DNA of 64,000 nucleotides from Saccopteryx bilineata (lineage: Eukaryota > Chordata > Mammalia > Chiroptera > Emballonuridae), in assembly GCF_036850765.1 (NCBI RefSeq), contig NC_089493.1:186777140-186841139 (forward strand), given 5' to 3'. The notes under the pieces are model-generated. The model was not told the origin of the DNA and searched no databases. It saw nothing but the letters and a program-made list of their open reading frames with translations. Positions 35,940-47,660 of the stretch are shown piece by piece. Position numbers and translations under genes: made by a program. Numbering within the stretch: position 1 is the stretch's first letter; every line of letters starts with the position of its first letter.

Positions 35940-36194
35940 AATCAGGCCTTACCAACTAATATTTTTGTGACATATTTCATCGTCTGATTTAAGTTACCTG
36001 TCCTGATAATATTACTGATAGATCTCTGTACACAGTGGACCTCAGCTGACAACTGAAGTTAAGGGCCATGAGTCTAAAGTTGGAATGTAGTGGCATTCGT
36101 ATAAAATGGTGCATCTCAATACGCCAGATTACAGAACTGACGAGTGAAAAATAAGATAACTAACCATGATTTTTTCTTGACATGGTATCTGATA

Positions 36195-36900
36195 ATGTTA
36201 GCTTTTTTTTCACCAAATCAACATTTATTGTGGCAATTGGCAGCTTCATGTTAAGTGTGGATGTCCCAGTAGAGCCTCGTGTGGTGGGATACTCTCGCTT
36301 AACAGCAGTCCGTATGAGACAACTCTTGAGGTGGCTGTGAGGATTCTACTTATTGGTACCGAGGCCAGTTGCCACCAGAGGAAAGACACGACCGACTCAC
36401 ACGTTAGTTACAAGAATCACACAGGCAGTCGATTACTCACTAATCCTATGGCGTGCATAGATACAGCTTAATGGGGCCCTGTTGGTGTGCCCCTCTCGGC
36501 TATCCTTGGTCAGAGTGGTGTGGAGACAATCCACATTCAACATTGGAGTCTGAGTGACTAACTGGCTTATGTACCCTTTCTGGTATATGCCTTCTAACAG
36601 GGGTTAATCTACGGGATTTTCACATCAAGCCACTTTTGGGGACTTCCTCGCAGGGAGCTCCCTTTTATGTTAATCTACATAAAATATTTTTTTATGTTAG
36701 TCTGCAGGATTGTCACATCAAGCCAATTCTGAATTTATGATTTTAGGGGGTTCCTCGCAGGAAACTCTTTTTATCTATGTATAATTTCAAACACACACTG
36801 AGCCCTGTGCAGAGGGCATGGTCCTGCCTGTCATATCCTTACACACTAGATTAGCTCCCACCCAGAGGGGGTAGCCTTGTTGACTAGCCTTATGGCTTTT
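36195..36900 (-). mobile_element. LTR-like segment (solo endogenous retrovirus LTR, tentative)
   Basis: The block has a composition unlike its AT-rich flanks. On the minus strand it contains a roughly 93-base directly duplicated unit in its upstream part (see the separate entry), a gcatataccag TATA-like word near 36590, a caataagtag word near 36350 and a true aataaa near 36221. This order (duplicated enhancer-like units, TATA, polyadenylation signal) is that of a retroviral U3-R-U5. No gag, pol or env frame lies nearby, so it would be a solo LTR. The outer ends and a target duplication could not be fixed. It could instead be another kind of repeat. Confidence 0.4.
36603..36785. repeat. Two direct copies of a ~93-bp unit
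   Basis: The first unit starts gttaatctacgggattttca at 36603 and the second gttagtctgcaggattgtca at 36696. Both continue cacatcaagcca and later have cttcctcgcaggga / gttcctcgcaggaa. The second copy has about 15 extra bases in its middle. Tandem units of this size are typical of retroviral LTR enhancers. Confidence 0.8.
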
Positions 36901-37154
36901 AATATTATATCCTAACTTATTTCTATATATACTGTATATTTTTTTATATTTCTATATATTTAGTTACTATAATATTATATCACTATAACAGTGGAATGAT
37001 TAGAAACTGTATTCAGACAGGTAAGGTCAGGACATTGTGTAGAGCTGGTATGTCTGAGCGCTCACTCAGGGTCACTGTCTTCACAATGAATATATTGCAT
37101 ATGATTGTTCTGTATTATTTTGTCAGCATCCACATATATCAGTATGTATTTCTT

Positions 37155-37330
37155 TCATTTATTCATTGAACAAATATGGTGTTTGTGTCACCTACATACC
37201 GGGTAGAATATAAAATAAAGCAAATCCAAACCCGTGCCCTCAGGGAGCTTACGTTTCAGTGGGCACTGTGACTCAGAGAACTTAAATAGTATGACCATGG
37301 TCGTATACTTTGTAAGTGCTTTAAACCAGT
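37155..37330 (+). repeat. L2-like fragment
   Basis: Words ttcattgaacaaatatggtg, aaacccgtgccctcagggag, cttacgtttcagtggg follow the L2 3' pattern. Ancient. Confidence 0.5.
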
Positions 37331-38796
37331 GTGCTTCAAGGCTATGCGACATCAAAACTTGCGTGTTTTAATATTATATCCAGGACTGTGAAATCAGTAT
37401 GTCTCTGATTAACCCTGTCTCCCTGATCACAGAATGCATACACCTATTCCTCATCAAAATCAGAGATGTGTACCCATTTCTTGATTCTTCCTCATAAAAG
37501 AGTGTATTTTGACTCGCGGCTGACTGACTAGAACTAGGGATAATATATAGCACTGAGAAGCAGAAATGATGTCATTTAAGTACCAGTTTAGAAATATATG
37601 AAGAATAATAAAAGCTTTAAGGGCTATAGGCTGGGTCCCAAAAGATTTTTTAAAAAAGAAAAAGAAGAAAGTAATATACTGAAAAGATAATCAAGTTGTG
37701 TGCTTTATAGCACTATAATATGGGATTACTTCTTTGGAAAAATTTTGAATAATATACATAGTTTATGGTATCTGGTTGTTTTCAGACATTCATGAACATA
37801 TTAGCATTGAGGAAAGGACTTATGAAGCTACATAAAACGTATTTTTTTTCTTCTTATGAGCCACCTATTATCTTGAATGTCTTTTAATATGAAGAATCAG
37901 CTAAATATAAATATATATGATACTGTGCTTATTCCTACGTCTAATTCCAAAGCAAACATTACATATAACGAGCATTCTGGCAGTAAATTCTCATTTGAGA
38001 GAGCATTCTTTTGGCATTACGCAAGTTGTTTATAATCTTCAATTCAATGAACATGCTGGGTTGCACTATTTCGTGTAAAGAGAATAATAGATTATAAACT
38101 TAACTCTCACCACTTCGTATTAGATTGTCTCCCCAAGTATACTCGGAGACTCATTTGTCAGCGTGGCCGCCAGCAAGCACACAGAAGGAAACGAAATCTG
38201 AAATTTGCTTAGAAAGTGCAAAAATGTTTTGAATTAAATCTTATTCAGCAGAAGTGATTGGAGATGAAGCCATGACAAGCACTCAGGTGAACATGTAGAG
38301 ACATTGTGGAATTGTTATTATACATAACTCATCTGAATGTACTCAGCACGTGTCCCTGTCGCCCAGCCTGCTTAGGTGCTTACAGGAGACAGTAACTCAA
38401 TATTGATCAGAGATGGGGAAAAAGAAAAACATCGTCATACTCAAATTTACATTGTCATGAAAGGAATAGTGTTCACTGAAAATGTGAGGAAAAGGACTGA
38501 TACATTATTGTTGTTTTTAGAAGTATATAAATATTCTAAATCTCAGGAGTGTGTTCTCCTCTATGCCTACAGATTATCATATACCCAACCGAAACATTTC
38601 CAGTAAATACCTGAGCGGCTATGTACTTGTTATGTAGATAAAGCAGAAAAACACTAGATCACTTTGTCATTCCCCTAAAAATATTTTGACATTGTTTACA
38701 TAAGCTTTGGAAAGTCAAAAGGCTGTTTTTTCTATTTAAAATGGTTCATGGGGAGCAACTTCCACTCCAGTAATTGAAAAGTAACTGATACTAAAT
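37331..38796. other. Unique AT-rich sequence
   Basis: Nothing recognised; no ORF with a domain, no element ends. Confidence 0.4.
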
Positions 38797-38810
38797 TAGC
38801 CCTGTTGTTT

Positions 38811-38819
38811 ATTATTATT

Positions 38820-38874
<55 letters not shown>

Positions 38875-39207
38875 CAGAGACAGAGTGAGGGACAGATAGG
38901 GATAGAGAGACAGGAAGGGAGAGAGATGAGAAGCATCAAGTTTTCGTTGCGACACCTTAGTTGTTCATTGATTGCTTTCTCATATGTGCCTTGACTGGGG
39001 CAGCTACAGCAGAGCGAGTGACCCCTTGCTCAAGGCAGCGACCTTGGGTTTCAAGCCAGCAACCATGGGGTCATGTCTATGATCCCACGCTCAAGCCAGC
39101 GTCCTCACACTCAAACTGTTGAGCCTGCACTGAAGCCGGTCACCTCTGGGTTTCGAACCCGAGTCCTCTGCGTCCCAGCCCAACACTCTATCCACTGCCT
39201 GGTCAGG
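38811..39207 (-). mobile_element. Second SINE family (cctgaccagg head) with (GT)n tail
   Basis: Minus-strand copy of the same family as 3284 and 18049. The head, cctgaccaggcagtg, is at the right end. The body includes caatgaacaactaaggtgtc on the minus strand, and the tail region lies to the left. The tail is joined to a (GT)n microsatellite at about 38822-38872. A 14-base target duplication, ta(g/a)ccctgttgttt, is found at 38797-38810 and 39208-39221, so the microsatellite lies inside the insertion and grew from its tail. Confidence 0.92.
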
Positions 39208-39221
39208 TAACCCTGTTGTTT

Positions 39222-39869
39222 TAAAGAAATAAATGTATAATATTTGACAAAATAAATGAAATAATTTTCCAGACATCAAACAACAAACAGCGGGCTGGTG
39301 TGATACCTGAGAGAAGGTAAACAGAGGTGAGTCTTGTGAATGTTCTGGGCTTGTACCAGGAATTGTTTTCAAGGCCATGGAAGGGGTCAGGAGAGGGCAG
39401 CCAACATTGTGTACATTGCTCTCCCTGACCTAAGCTGAAGAGAGAGAATCAGCTGGAATTTGCAGGATGGAGTGTCAGAGAAAAGAGATCTATGCAGGGA
39501 AGATGCTTTGAAGGCTACATAGGAATCCCCTTGAGACTTTGGCACAATATGAAGGTGCCCATGTCCACCGGAGCGCTCTGTGCGGCTGGCAAACAGCAAG
39601 TGAGGGCACTACTGGTTCCTTCAACTGGGTCTGCTGATATATTTCAGAGTGCCAGAGGGGTCAGCATTCTGGAATTTTTTTTCCAAAAATATTACTTTTT
39701 CTAGTCATAAAGGAAAACTTTTCAGCAAAAGCTCATAGTCATAAAACATTTTCATAGCATAAACTTTCGTTGCCAAAATCCATGGGCTCTGTTATAGATT
39801 TGAGATTACTTTTCTTTAAAAGTGGTGTGTGTGTGTTTATGTGTGTGTGTGTGTATGTGTGTGTGTTTA

Positions 39870-39900
<31 letters not shown>

Positions 39901-41139
39901 GAGTGCGACTCAAGTTTAAAAGAAAAAGCCAACTTATGTGTTTCCATTTATAAATGATAAAGCCAATTTAGTTATAATGAGTTTCTTAGAGTATTTTTGC
40001 ATCCATGATAAGAGCACTCATTACATGTATTATTAGTTATTATTCGCTCGGTTCTTCTGTTTCCTATTGGAGTGGAAGTTCCTTGCGGTCACATCATCCC
40101 AACTTACTGCTGTGCCGTCTGTACATGGAATAGTGTCTAGGACATAATCAAAATTCAGCGAATATTTTTCAGATGCAGAGTGCACAATAACAAAAATATC
40201 AAATTATTTCCAATTCAGATTAACCAGAGCAAACACTCCCCTGTTTAAGGGGGAAACACTTTTTTATTGTCATTCTTTACCTTTCAACCATTACAGAGAA
40301 GTGTCTAACTATTTCTTTTCTAGTTGGCACCTTTTTTAAAAAAAATAGATTCATTGAAATTGAATGGGCCTAAATTATTCTCTGATGCAAAGTAGGGTTA
40401 ATTAGAGCCTTGGCCAAGTTTTATGTTCCCATCGCTGGAAATCTCCTCAAGGGTTTGCCTTCAAAGTAGAGACACAGGATTTGAGAGAGAGAGGATTTTA
40501 TAATTCATCTGAGAGCAAAGCAAGGATGCGGTCAAGAGCTCAGGTCTCATGTCCTTTAGTCCTTTTTCTGTCCTGGTTTCAATGGCAGTTCTCCGCCAAC
40601 CTTCCATGTTATGACCAAAGATTTAACTTATTTATTTACTTCTGCTTCAACAAAAGGAAGGTTTGCATTTTCATGAATTTATACTAGTTTGCTCTCACTG
40701 GTTAGTTTATGAAGACTTTCTCTTTTAATTACATATGTAACGGGGTGTGTGAGATACTCCAACTAACCAAATATTTATAATAGATGAAATGTAACTTCTC
40801 AAATGAAATATGTAAATAGTTTGTCTTGTTGCTGCTCATGGGACATTGTTTCCCTCCTCTGATCTGCCAATCAGACAGAGGAGCTAAAATGTTGTACACA
40901 CATAATAAAGAATATAAAGGACTCAGAACATAATTAAGAAAGTGCTGATTTGTAGTATGCAACTTCTACTGATTTAAATGATACAAATACTATATATAAT
41001 TTTATTTACTTTCCTTTTGACTTGTGCAGTAAGATCATGAGGCTCATGACTACACAAAAATATTCAAGAGCATCATCAATTTTCCATCAGCTCCTATTAA
41101 TGCTTTAATACCTGAATAATTTTATTTTAAAACACACCC
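39222..41139. other. Unique sequence apart from the GT microsatellite
   Basis: No coding exon or young element is recognised here. Confidence 0.4.
39824..39902. repeat. (GT)n microsatellite
   Basis: An interrupted gt run with tttat and tat breaks, about 80 bases long. Confidence 0.9.
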
Positions 41140-41144
41140 TTTTA

Positions 41145-41560
41145 AAGCACACACCAGTAGACAAATGGATAAAAGAGCTGTAGTACATAGACACAATGGA
41201 ATACTACTCAACTGTACAAAAGAAGATCTTACCTTTTGCGACAGTGTGGATAGACCTGGCGAGCATTATGCTAAGTGAAATAAGCCAGTCAGAGAAAGAC
41301 AAGTACCATATGATTTCACTCATTTGTGGACTCGATGAACAAAATAAACTAACAAAATAGAAAGAGACTCATACATGGAGAACAGACTGACAGCTGTCAG
41401 AGTGGAGAGGCGTAACAGGGCCGGATAAAAGAAAGGTGATGGGATTAAGCAAAAACAATACTGATAGACCCAGACAACAGCATGGTGATGATCAGAGGGG
41501 AAGAAGGGTGGGGGTGTAGGCGAGTGTAAGGTGAGGGAAATAGTGATGGAAGGAGCCTTG
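41145..41560 (+). mobile_element. Old L1 3'-end fragment
   Basis: The text agtagacaaatggataaaag, gacacaatggaatactactc, gtggatagacctggcgagca, ccatatgatttcactcattt and gaagaagggtgggggtgtagg matches, in order, the end of L1 ORF2 and the 3'UTR of mammalian L1. It is 5'-truncated and has no open frame. Confidence 0.85.
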
Positions 41561-41734
41561 ACTTGGAGTGGTGATTCTTATGTTCTGTAGTATCCCGACC
41601 CTCGGCACAGGGCCTGATTGACAGGGTCTACGTTAGACTTCTGAGCAAGACACTGATAGCAGATTTGGTTTGCGGATGATTTTGAAGTTTGGCAGAACTT
41701 TTAAAAATTATTTTACCTTGCACAGTTTTTATTT

Positions 41735-42205
41735 TCTTCAATTAGTTTCCATTACATTCCATATTATTTTGTATTCATTTCAGGTGGCTGCACAGTGGTT
41801 AGACAATCATATACTCTACTCAGCGTTCCCCTTGGTATTTCCAGTGCCCACCTGGCACCGTACATAGTTCTGCCAATATTGACTGTATTTCCTATGCTGT
41901 ACTTTATATCTCGTGACTGTTTTTCAACTACAGATCCGTACTTCTCAATTCCTGCCCCTCTGGCAGCCATCCCTGTGTACTGTGTGTCTGAGTCTGTTTC
42001 TTTCTTTTGTTTGTTTATTTATATTATTCTTGGGGTTCCACATGTAAGTGAAATCATATGGTATTTCTCTTTCTCTGACTGACTTATTTTCCTTAGCATA
42101 GTATCCTTTAAGTCCATCCATGCTGTCGCAAATGGTAAGATTTTTGTTTTTCTTTTTTTAATTATTATTATTTATGGCCAAATAATATTCCATTGCATCA
42201 GAGGA
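41735..42205 (-). mobile_element. Old L1 3'-end fragment hosting the full-length L1
   Basis: This is the reverse complement of an L1 3' region: gactgtatttcctatgctgt, ccacatgtaagtgaaatcat, ctctgactgacttattttcc, ccaaataatattccattg. The young full-length L1 is inserted immediately to the right of it, so this fragment is older. Confidence 0.8.
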
Positions 42206-42509
42206 AATTCTCAGTAGGATATAATCTTTTTTTTTTTTTTCTTTTTTTTTTTTTCTTTTTTTTTTTTATTTTATAATTTTATTTTTTTAATGGGGTGACA
42301 TCAATAAATCAGGATACATATATTCAAAGATAACAAGTCCAGGTTATCTTGTCGTTCAATTATGTTGCATACCCACCACCCAAAGTCAGATTGTCCTCTG
42401 TCACCTTCTATCTTGTTTCCTTTGTGCCCCTCCCACCCCCTATCCCTCTCCCATTCCGCCCTCCCCCCCGTAACCACCACACTCTTATCAATGTCTCTTA
42501 GTTTCACTA

Positions 42510-45500
42510 TTATGTCCCACCTACGTATGGAATAATACAGTTCCTGTTTTTTTCTGATTTACTTATTTCGCTTCGTATCATGTTATCAAGATCCCACCAT
42601 TTTGCTGTAAATGTTCCGATGTCATCATTTCTTATGGCTGAGTAGTATTCCATAGTGTATATGTGCCACATCTTCTTTATCCAGTCATCTATTGATGGGC
42701 TTTTTGGTTGTTTCCATGTCCTGGCCACTGTGAACAATGCTGCAATAATCATGGGGCTGCATGTGTCTTTACGTATCAATGTTTCTGAGTTTTGGGGATA
42801 TATACCCAGTAGAGGGATTGCTGGGTCATAAGGTAGTTCTATTTTCAGTTTTTTGAGGAACCACCATACTTTCTTCCATAATGGTTGTACTACTTTACAT
42901 TCCCACCAACAGTGTATGAGGGTTCCTTTTTCTCCACAGCCTCTCCAACATTTGCTATTACCTGACTTGCTAATAACAGCTAATCGAACAGGTGTGAGGT
43001 GGTATCTCATTGCCGTTTTGATTTGCATTTCTCTAATAGCTAAAGAAGATGAGCATCTTTTCATATATCTGTTGGCCATTTGTATTTCTTCCTGGGAGAA
43101 GTGTCTATTCATATCCTCTTCCCATTTTTTTATTGGATTGTTTGTTTGTTTGTTGTTGAGTTTTATGAGTTCTTTGTATATTTTGGATATTAGGCCCTTA
43201 TCTGAGCTGTTGTTTGAAAATATCATTTCCCATTTAGTTGGCTTTCTGTTTATTTTGTTATCAGTTTCCCTTGCTGAGCAAAAACTTCTTAGTCTGATGT
43301 AGTCCCATTCATTAATTTTTGCCTTCACTTCTCTTGCCATTGGAGTCAAATTCATAAAATGCTCTTTAAAACCCAGGTCCATGAGTTGAGTACCTATGTC
43401 TTCTTCTATGTACTTAATTGTTTCAGGTCTTATGTTTAGATCTTTGATCCATTTTGAGTTAATTTTTGTACAGGGGGAGAGACTGTAGTCCAGTTTCATT
43501 CTTTTGCATGTGGCTTTCCAGTTTTCCCAGCACCATTTATTGAAGAGGCTTTCTTTTCTCCATTGTGTGTTGTTGGCCCCTTTATCAAAAATTATTTGAC
43601 TATATATATGTGGTTTTATTTCTGGACTTTCTATTCTGTTCCATTGGTCTGAGTGTCTATTTTTCTGCCAATACCATGCTGTTTTGATTGTCGTGGCCCT
43701 ATAATAGAGTTTGAAGTCAGGTATTGTTATGCCCCCAGCTTCATTCTTTTTCTTTAGGATTGCTTTGGCTATTCGGGGTTTTTTATAGTTCCATATAAAT
43801 CTGATGATTTTTTGCTCTATTTCTTTAAAAAATGTCATTGGAATTTTGATGGGAATTGCATTAAATTTGTATATTGCTTTGGGTAATATAGCCATCTTGA
43901 TTATATTTATTCTTCCTAGCCAAGAACAAGGTATATTCTTCCATCTCATTATATCTTTTTCGATTTCCCTTAACAATGGTTTATAGTTTTCATTATATAA
44001 GTCCTTTACATTCTTTGTTATGTTTATTCCTAAGTATTTTATTTTTTTTGTTGCAATCGTGAAGGGGATTATTCTTTTGAGTTCCTTCTCAGTTGTTTCA
44101 TTGTTGGCATATAGAAAGGCTATTGACTTCTGTATGTTAATTTTGTATCCTGCGACCTTACTGTATTGGCTTATTGTTTCTAGTAGTCTTTTTGTGGATT
44201 CTTTGGGGTTTTCGATGTATAGGATCATATCATCTGCAAAAAGTGATACCTTTACTTCTTCTTTTCCGATATGGATGCCTTTTATTTCTTTGTCTTGTCT
44301 GATTGCTCTGGCTAGAACCTCTAGTACCACATTAAATAAGAGTGGAGAGAGTGGACAACCCTGTCTTGTTCCTGATTTAAGGGGGAAAGCCTTCAGTTTA
44401 GTGCCATTTAATATGATGTTAGCTGATGGTTTATCATATATGGCCTTTATCATGTTGAGATATTTTCCTTCTATACCCATTTTGTTGAGAGTCTTAAACA
44501 TAAAATTGTGTTGTATTTTATCGAAAGCCTTTTCTGCGTCTATTGATAAGATCATGTGGTTTTTGTTCTTTGTTTTGTTGATATGGTGTATTACATTAAC
44601 CGTTTTACATATGTTGAACCATCCTTGAGATTCTGGGATGAATCCCACTTGATCATGATGTATTATTTTTTTAATATGTTGTTGTATTCGATTTGCTAGT
44701 ATTTTGTTTAGTATTTTAGCATCTGTATTCATTAGAGATATTGGTCTGTAGTTTTCTTTTTTTGTGCCATCCTTGCCTGGTTTTGGTATGAGGGTTATGT
44801 TGGCCTCATAAAATGTGTTTGGAAGTATTGCTTCTTCTTCAATTTTTTGGAAGACTTTGAGTAGAATAGGAACCAAGTCTTCTTTGAATGTTTGATAAAA
44901 TTCGCTGGTATAGCCGTCAGGGCCTGGACTTTTATTTTTGGGGAGGTTTTTAATGGTTTTTTTCTATTTCTTCTCTACTGATAGGTCTGTTTAGGCTTTC
45001 TGCTTCTTCTGGACTCAGTCTAGGAAGGTTGTATTTTTCTAGAAATTTATCCATTTCTTCTAGGTTGTTGAATTTAGTGGCATAAAGTTTTTCATAGTAT
45101 TCTACAATAATTCTTTGTATATCTACGGTGTCCGTGGTGATTTCTCCTCTTTCATTTTGGATTTTGTTTATATGAGTTCTTTCTCTTTTTCCTTGGTAAG
45201 TCTTGCCAAGGGTTTGTCAATTTTGTTGATCTTTTCAAAGAACCAGCTCCTTGTTCTATTAATTTTTTCTATAGTTTTTCTGTTCTCTAATTCATTTATT
45301 TCTGCTCTGATTTTTATTATCTCCTTTCTTCGGCTGGTTTTGGGTTGCCTTTGTTCTTCTTTTTCTAGTTCCTTAAGGTGGGAAGTTAAGTGGTTCACTT
45401 GGGCTCTCTCTTGTTTGTTCATATATGCCTGAAGCGATATGAACTTCCCTCTTATCACTGCTTTTGCTGCATCCCATAGATTCTGATATGTCGTATTGTC

Positions 45501-46337
45501 ATTTTCATTAGTCTGTATATATCTTTTGATCTCTGAACTTATTTCTTCTTTGACCCATTCATTTTTTAAAAGTATGTTGTTTAGTTTCCACATTTTTGTG
45601 GGATTTTTTTCCTCTTTTTTGCAGTTGAATTCTAGTTTCAAGGCTTTATGATCAGAAAATATGCTTGGTACAACTTCAATTTTTCTGAATTTGCTGATAT
45701 TGTTTTTGTGGCCCAACATATGGTCAATTCTTGAGAATGATCCATGTACACTGGAGAAAAATGTATACTCAGTCACTTTGGGATAAAATGTCCTGTAGAT
45801 GTCTATCATATCCAGGTGCTCTAGTGTTTTGTTTAAGGCCACTATGTCTTTGTTGATTCTCTGTTTGGATGACCGATCTAGAGCCGTCAGCGGTGTACTG
45901 AGGTCTCCAAGTATGATTGTATTTTTGTCAGTTTTTGTTTTAAGATCAATAAGTAGCTGTCTTATATATTTTGGTGCTCCTTGGTTTGGTGCATATATAT
46001 TAAGAATTGTTATGTCTTCTTGATTCAGTGTCCCCTTAGCCATTATGAAATGGCCATTTTTGTCTCTAAGTACTTTTCCTGTCTTGTAGTCAGCATTATC
46101 CGATATAAGTATTGCTACACCTGCTTTTTTTTTGGATGTTATTTGCTTGGAGTATTGTTTTCCAGCCTTTCACTTTGAATTTGTTTTTATCCTTGTTACT
46201 TAGATGAGTTTCCTGTAGGCAGCATACAGTTGGATTTTCTTTTTTAATCCATTCTGCTACTCTGTGCCTTTTTATTGGTGAGTTAATCCATTTACATTTA
46301 GTGTAATTATTGATACTTGTGAGTTCCCTATTGCCAT
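42510..46337 (-). pseudogene. L1 ORF2 (endonuclease / reverse transcriptase), four single-base frameshifts
   Basis: The start ATG at 46337 opens MAIGNSQ then the LNVNGL endonuclease motif, and the stop is at 42510. The span is 3828 bases, exactly 1275 codons plus stop, because the indels cancel. Relative to the conserved frame there is one base lost near 46290, one extra A in an A9 run near 46130, one lost near 45175, and one extra A in an A7 run near 44960. The endonuclease keeps SRIDHMLG and [10 protein letters not shown], but the catalytic GDFNTPL block reads GDLSTPL. The Asn equivalent to human N147 is thus a Ser. The reverse transcriptase is open from about 44960 to the end, with FADD at 44229-44240. 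The C-terminus keeps the CWRGC...HCWWEC cysteine motif. As it stands it cannot make a full protein. Confidence 0.93.
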
Positions 46338-46567
46338 TTTATATCTTGCTTTCTGTTAGTTTTGTGTCTTGTTTGATCCTTCTCTTTTGTTTTTCTATCT
46401 TTTGTTTTTATTTGGTTGTATTCCATACATCTTTCCTCTGTTGCTATCTTTTTTATCTCATGTGCTTCTGTGGTGGTTTTTTCAATGGTGGTTACCTTTG
46501 AGTAATGAAAAGGGTCCCTACCCTGTTCATTGTAGCGAACTATTTTGTGAGTACTTTTGCACTCCAT
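46328..46567 (-). CDS. Small ORF in the ORF1-ORF2 spacer (79 codons)
   Basis: An ATG-initiated frame of 79 codons fills most of the 303-base spacer between the ORF1 stop (46641) and the ORF2 start (46337). Its TAG stop overlaps the ORF2 start within atggcaatag. The product is very rich in lysine, threonine and glutamate, with no domain I recognise. It may simply be A-rich sequence free of stops. Alternatively, it could deliver terminating ribosomes to the ORF2 start, as reinitiation is the accepted way L1 ORF2 is translated. I cannot show that it is translated. Confidence 0.25.
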   Translation of the reverse strand: MECKSTHKIVRYNEQGRDPFHYSKVTTIEKTTTEAHEIKKIATEERCMEYNQIKTKDRKTKEKDQTRHKTNRKQDIKWQ

Positions 46568-46640
46568 CGTCCTTTGCTACTGTTAATCTCCGTCTTCTCC
46601 CCCTCTTTCTTTTTGTTGTTGTCACAGTTTAAATTTGGTT

Positions 46641-47660
46641 TTATTGTGTTCTTCTTGGAGCTTTTACTTGTGGCTCTGTTTTTTTTTTGTTCTTTGTATC
46701 TGATTGGAGAACCCCCTTTAGTAATTCCTGGAGTGGGGGTTTTCTGATGATAAATTCCCTCATCTTTTCTGTATCTGTGAATGTTTTTATTTCTCCTTCG
46801 TATTTGAAGGATAGCTTTGATGGGTATAGTATTCGTGGCTGAAAGTTCCTCTCTTTCAGGACTTTAAATATTGGGGTCCACTCTCTTCTAGCTTGTAGAG
46901 TTTCTGCTGAGAAATCTGATGATAATCTAATGGGCCTTCCTTTATATGTTGTATTCTTCTTTTCCCTGGCTGCCTTGAGAATTTTTTCTTTGCTGTTGGT
47001 TTGTGTCAATTTCATTATGATATGCCTTGGAGTAGGTTTGTTGGGGTTAAGAAAACTTGGAGTTCTGTTTGCTTCTTGAACTTGAGGCTTTAGTTCTTTC
47101 CACAGGCTTGGGAAGTTCTCATCAATTATTTGTTTAAGTATGTTCTCCATTCCATTTTCTCTCTCTTCTCCCTCTGATATACCTATTATTCTTATGTTAT
47201 TCTTTTTGATGGAGTCAGATAATTCTTGTAGGGCTATCTCATTTTTTTTAATTTTTGAGTCTCTTTCTTCTTCTCTCTGTTGTGCCTCAAGTTGCTTGTC
47301 TTCTATTTCACTAATCCTCTCTTCTATCTGACCTGTTCTATTAGCTAAGCTTGTTACTTCGTTTTTCAGCTCGTGAATTGAGTTTTTCATCTCTGTTTGA
47401 TTTGTTTTTATAGTTTCAATTTCCTTGGACATATATTCTTTGTGTTCATGGAGTTGTTTTCTGAGCTCCCTATATTGCCTTTCTGTGTTTTCTTGTATAT
47501 CTCGGAGGATTTTTAGGATTTCTATCTTGAATTCTCTGTCATTTAGCTCCAAGGTTTCCAATATATTAAATTTTTTCTCCATAGATTTTTCCTCATCTAG
47601 CTGTGTTACCTCTCTTTCTTTTGTATCCATGATATTCGATTTTCTCTTCCTTAATGGCAT
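46641..47660 (-). CDS. L1 ORF1 protein (RNA-binding chaperone), intact
   Basis: A 339-codon open frame with the layout of mammalian ORF1p. It has a basic N-terminus (MPLRKRKSN), a long coiled coil at about residues 30-160 rich in Glu, Lys, Ile and Leu heptads, a RRM-like domain with NNIRIIGISEGEERENG near residue 165, and a C-terminal domain with RRPLIRLSSDFS-type text (GRPIRLSSDFSAETLQARRE). Human ORF1p has 338 residues, so this is full length. The protein trimerises and coats L1 RNA. The first ATG fits the family start; a second Met lies at residue 11. No stop or frameshift is present, in contrast to ORF2 downstream. Confidence 0.95.
   Translation of the reverse strand: MPLRKRKSNIMDTKEREVTQLDEEKSMEKKFNILETLELNDREFKIEILKILRDIQENTERQYRELRKQLHEHKEYMSKEIETIKTNQTEMKNSIHELKNEVTSLANRTGQIEERISEIEDKQLEAQQREEERDSKIKKNEIALQELSDSIKKNNIRIIGISEGEERENGMENILKQIIDENFPSLWKELKPQVQEANRTPSFLNPNKPTPRHIIMKLTQTNSKEKILKAAREKKNTTYKGRPIRLSSDFSAETLQARREWTPIFKVLKERNFQPRILYPSKLSFKYEGEIKTFTDTEKMREFIIRKPPLQELLKGVLQSDTKNKKKTEPQVKAPRRTQ

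Noticed and set aside
36030..36120. Possible Tigger-like DNA transposon end near 36040
   Set aside because: Words like cagtggacctcagctgac and ggcattcgtataaaat suggest an end, but no second terminal repeat or TA duplication was found.
44020..44628. 202-codon plus-strand ORF inside the L1
   Set aside because: It is the antisense of the conserved reverse transcriptase region, with the phenylalanine/leucine-rich composition typical of antisense L1 ORF2.
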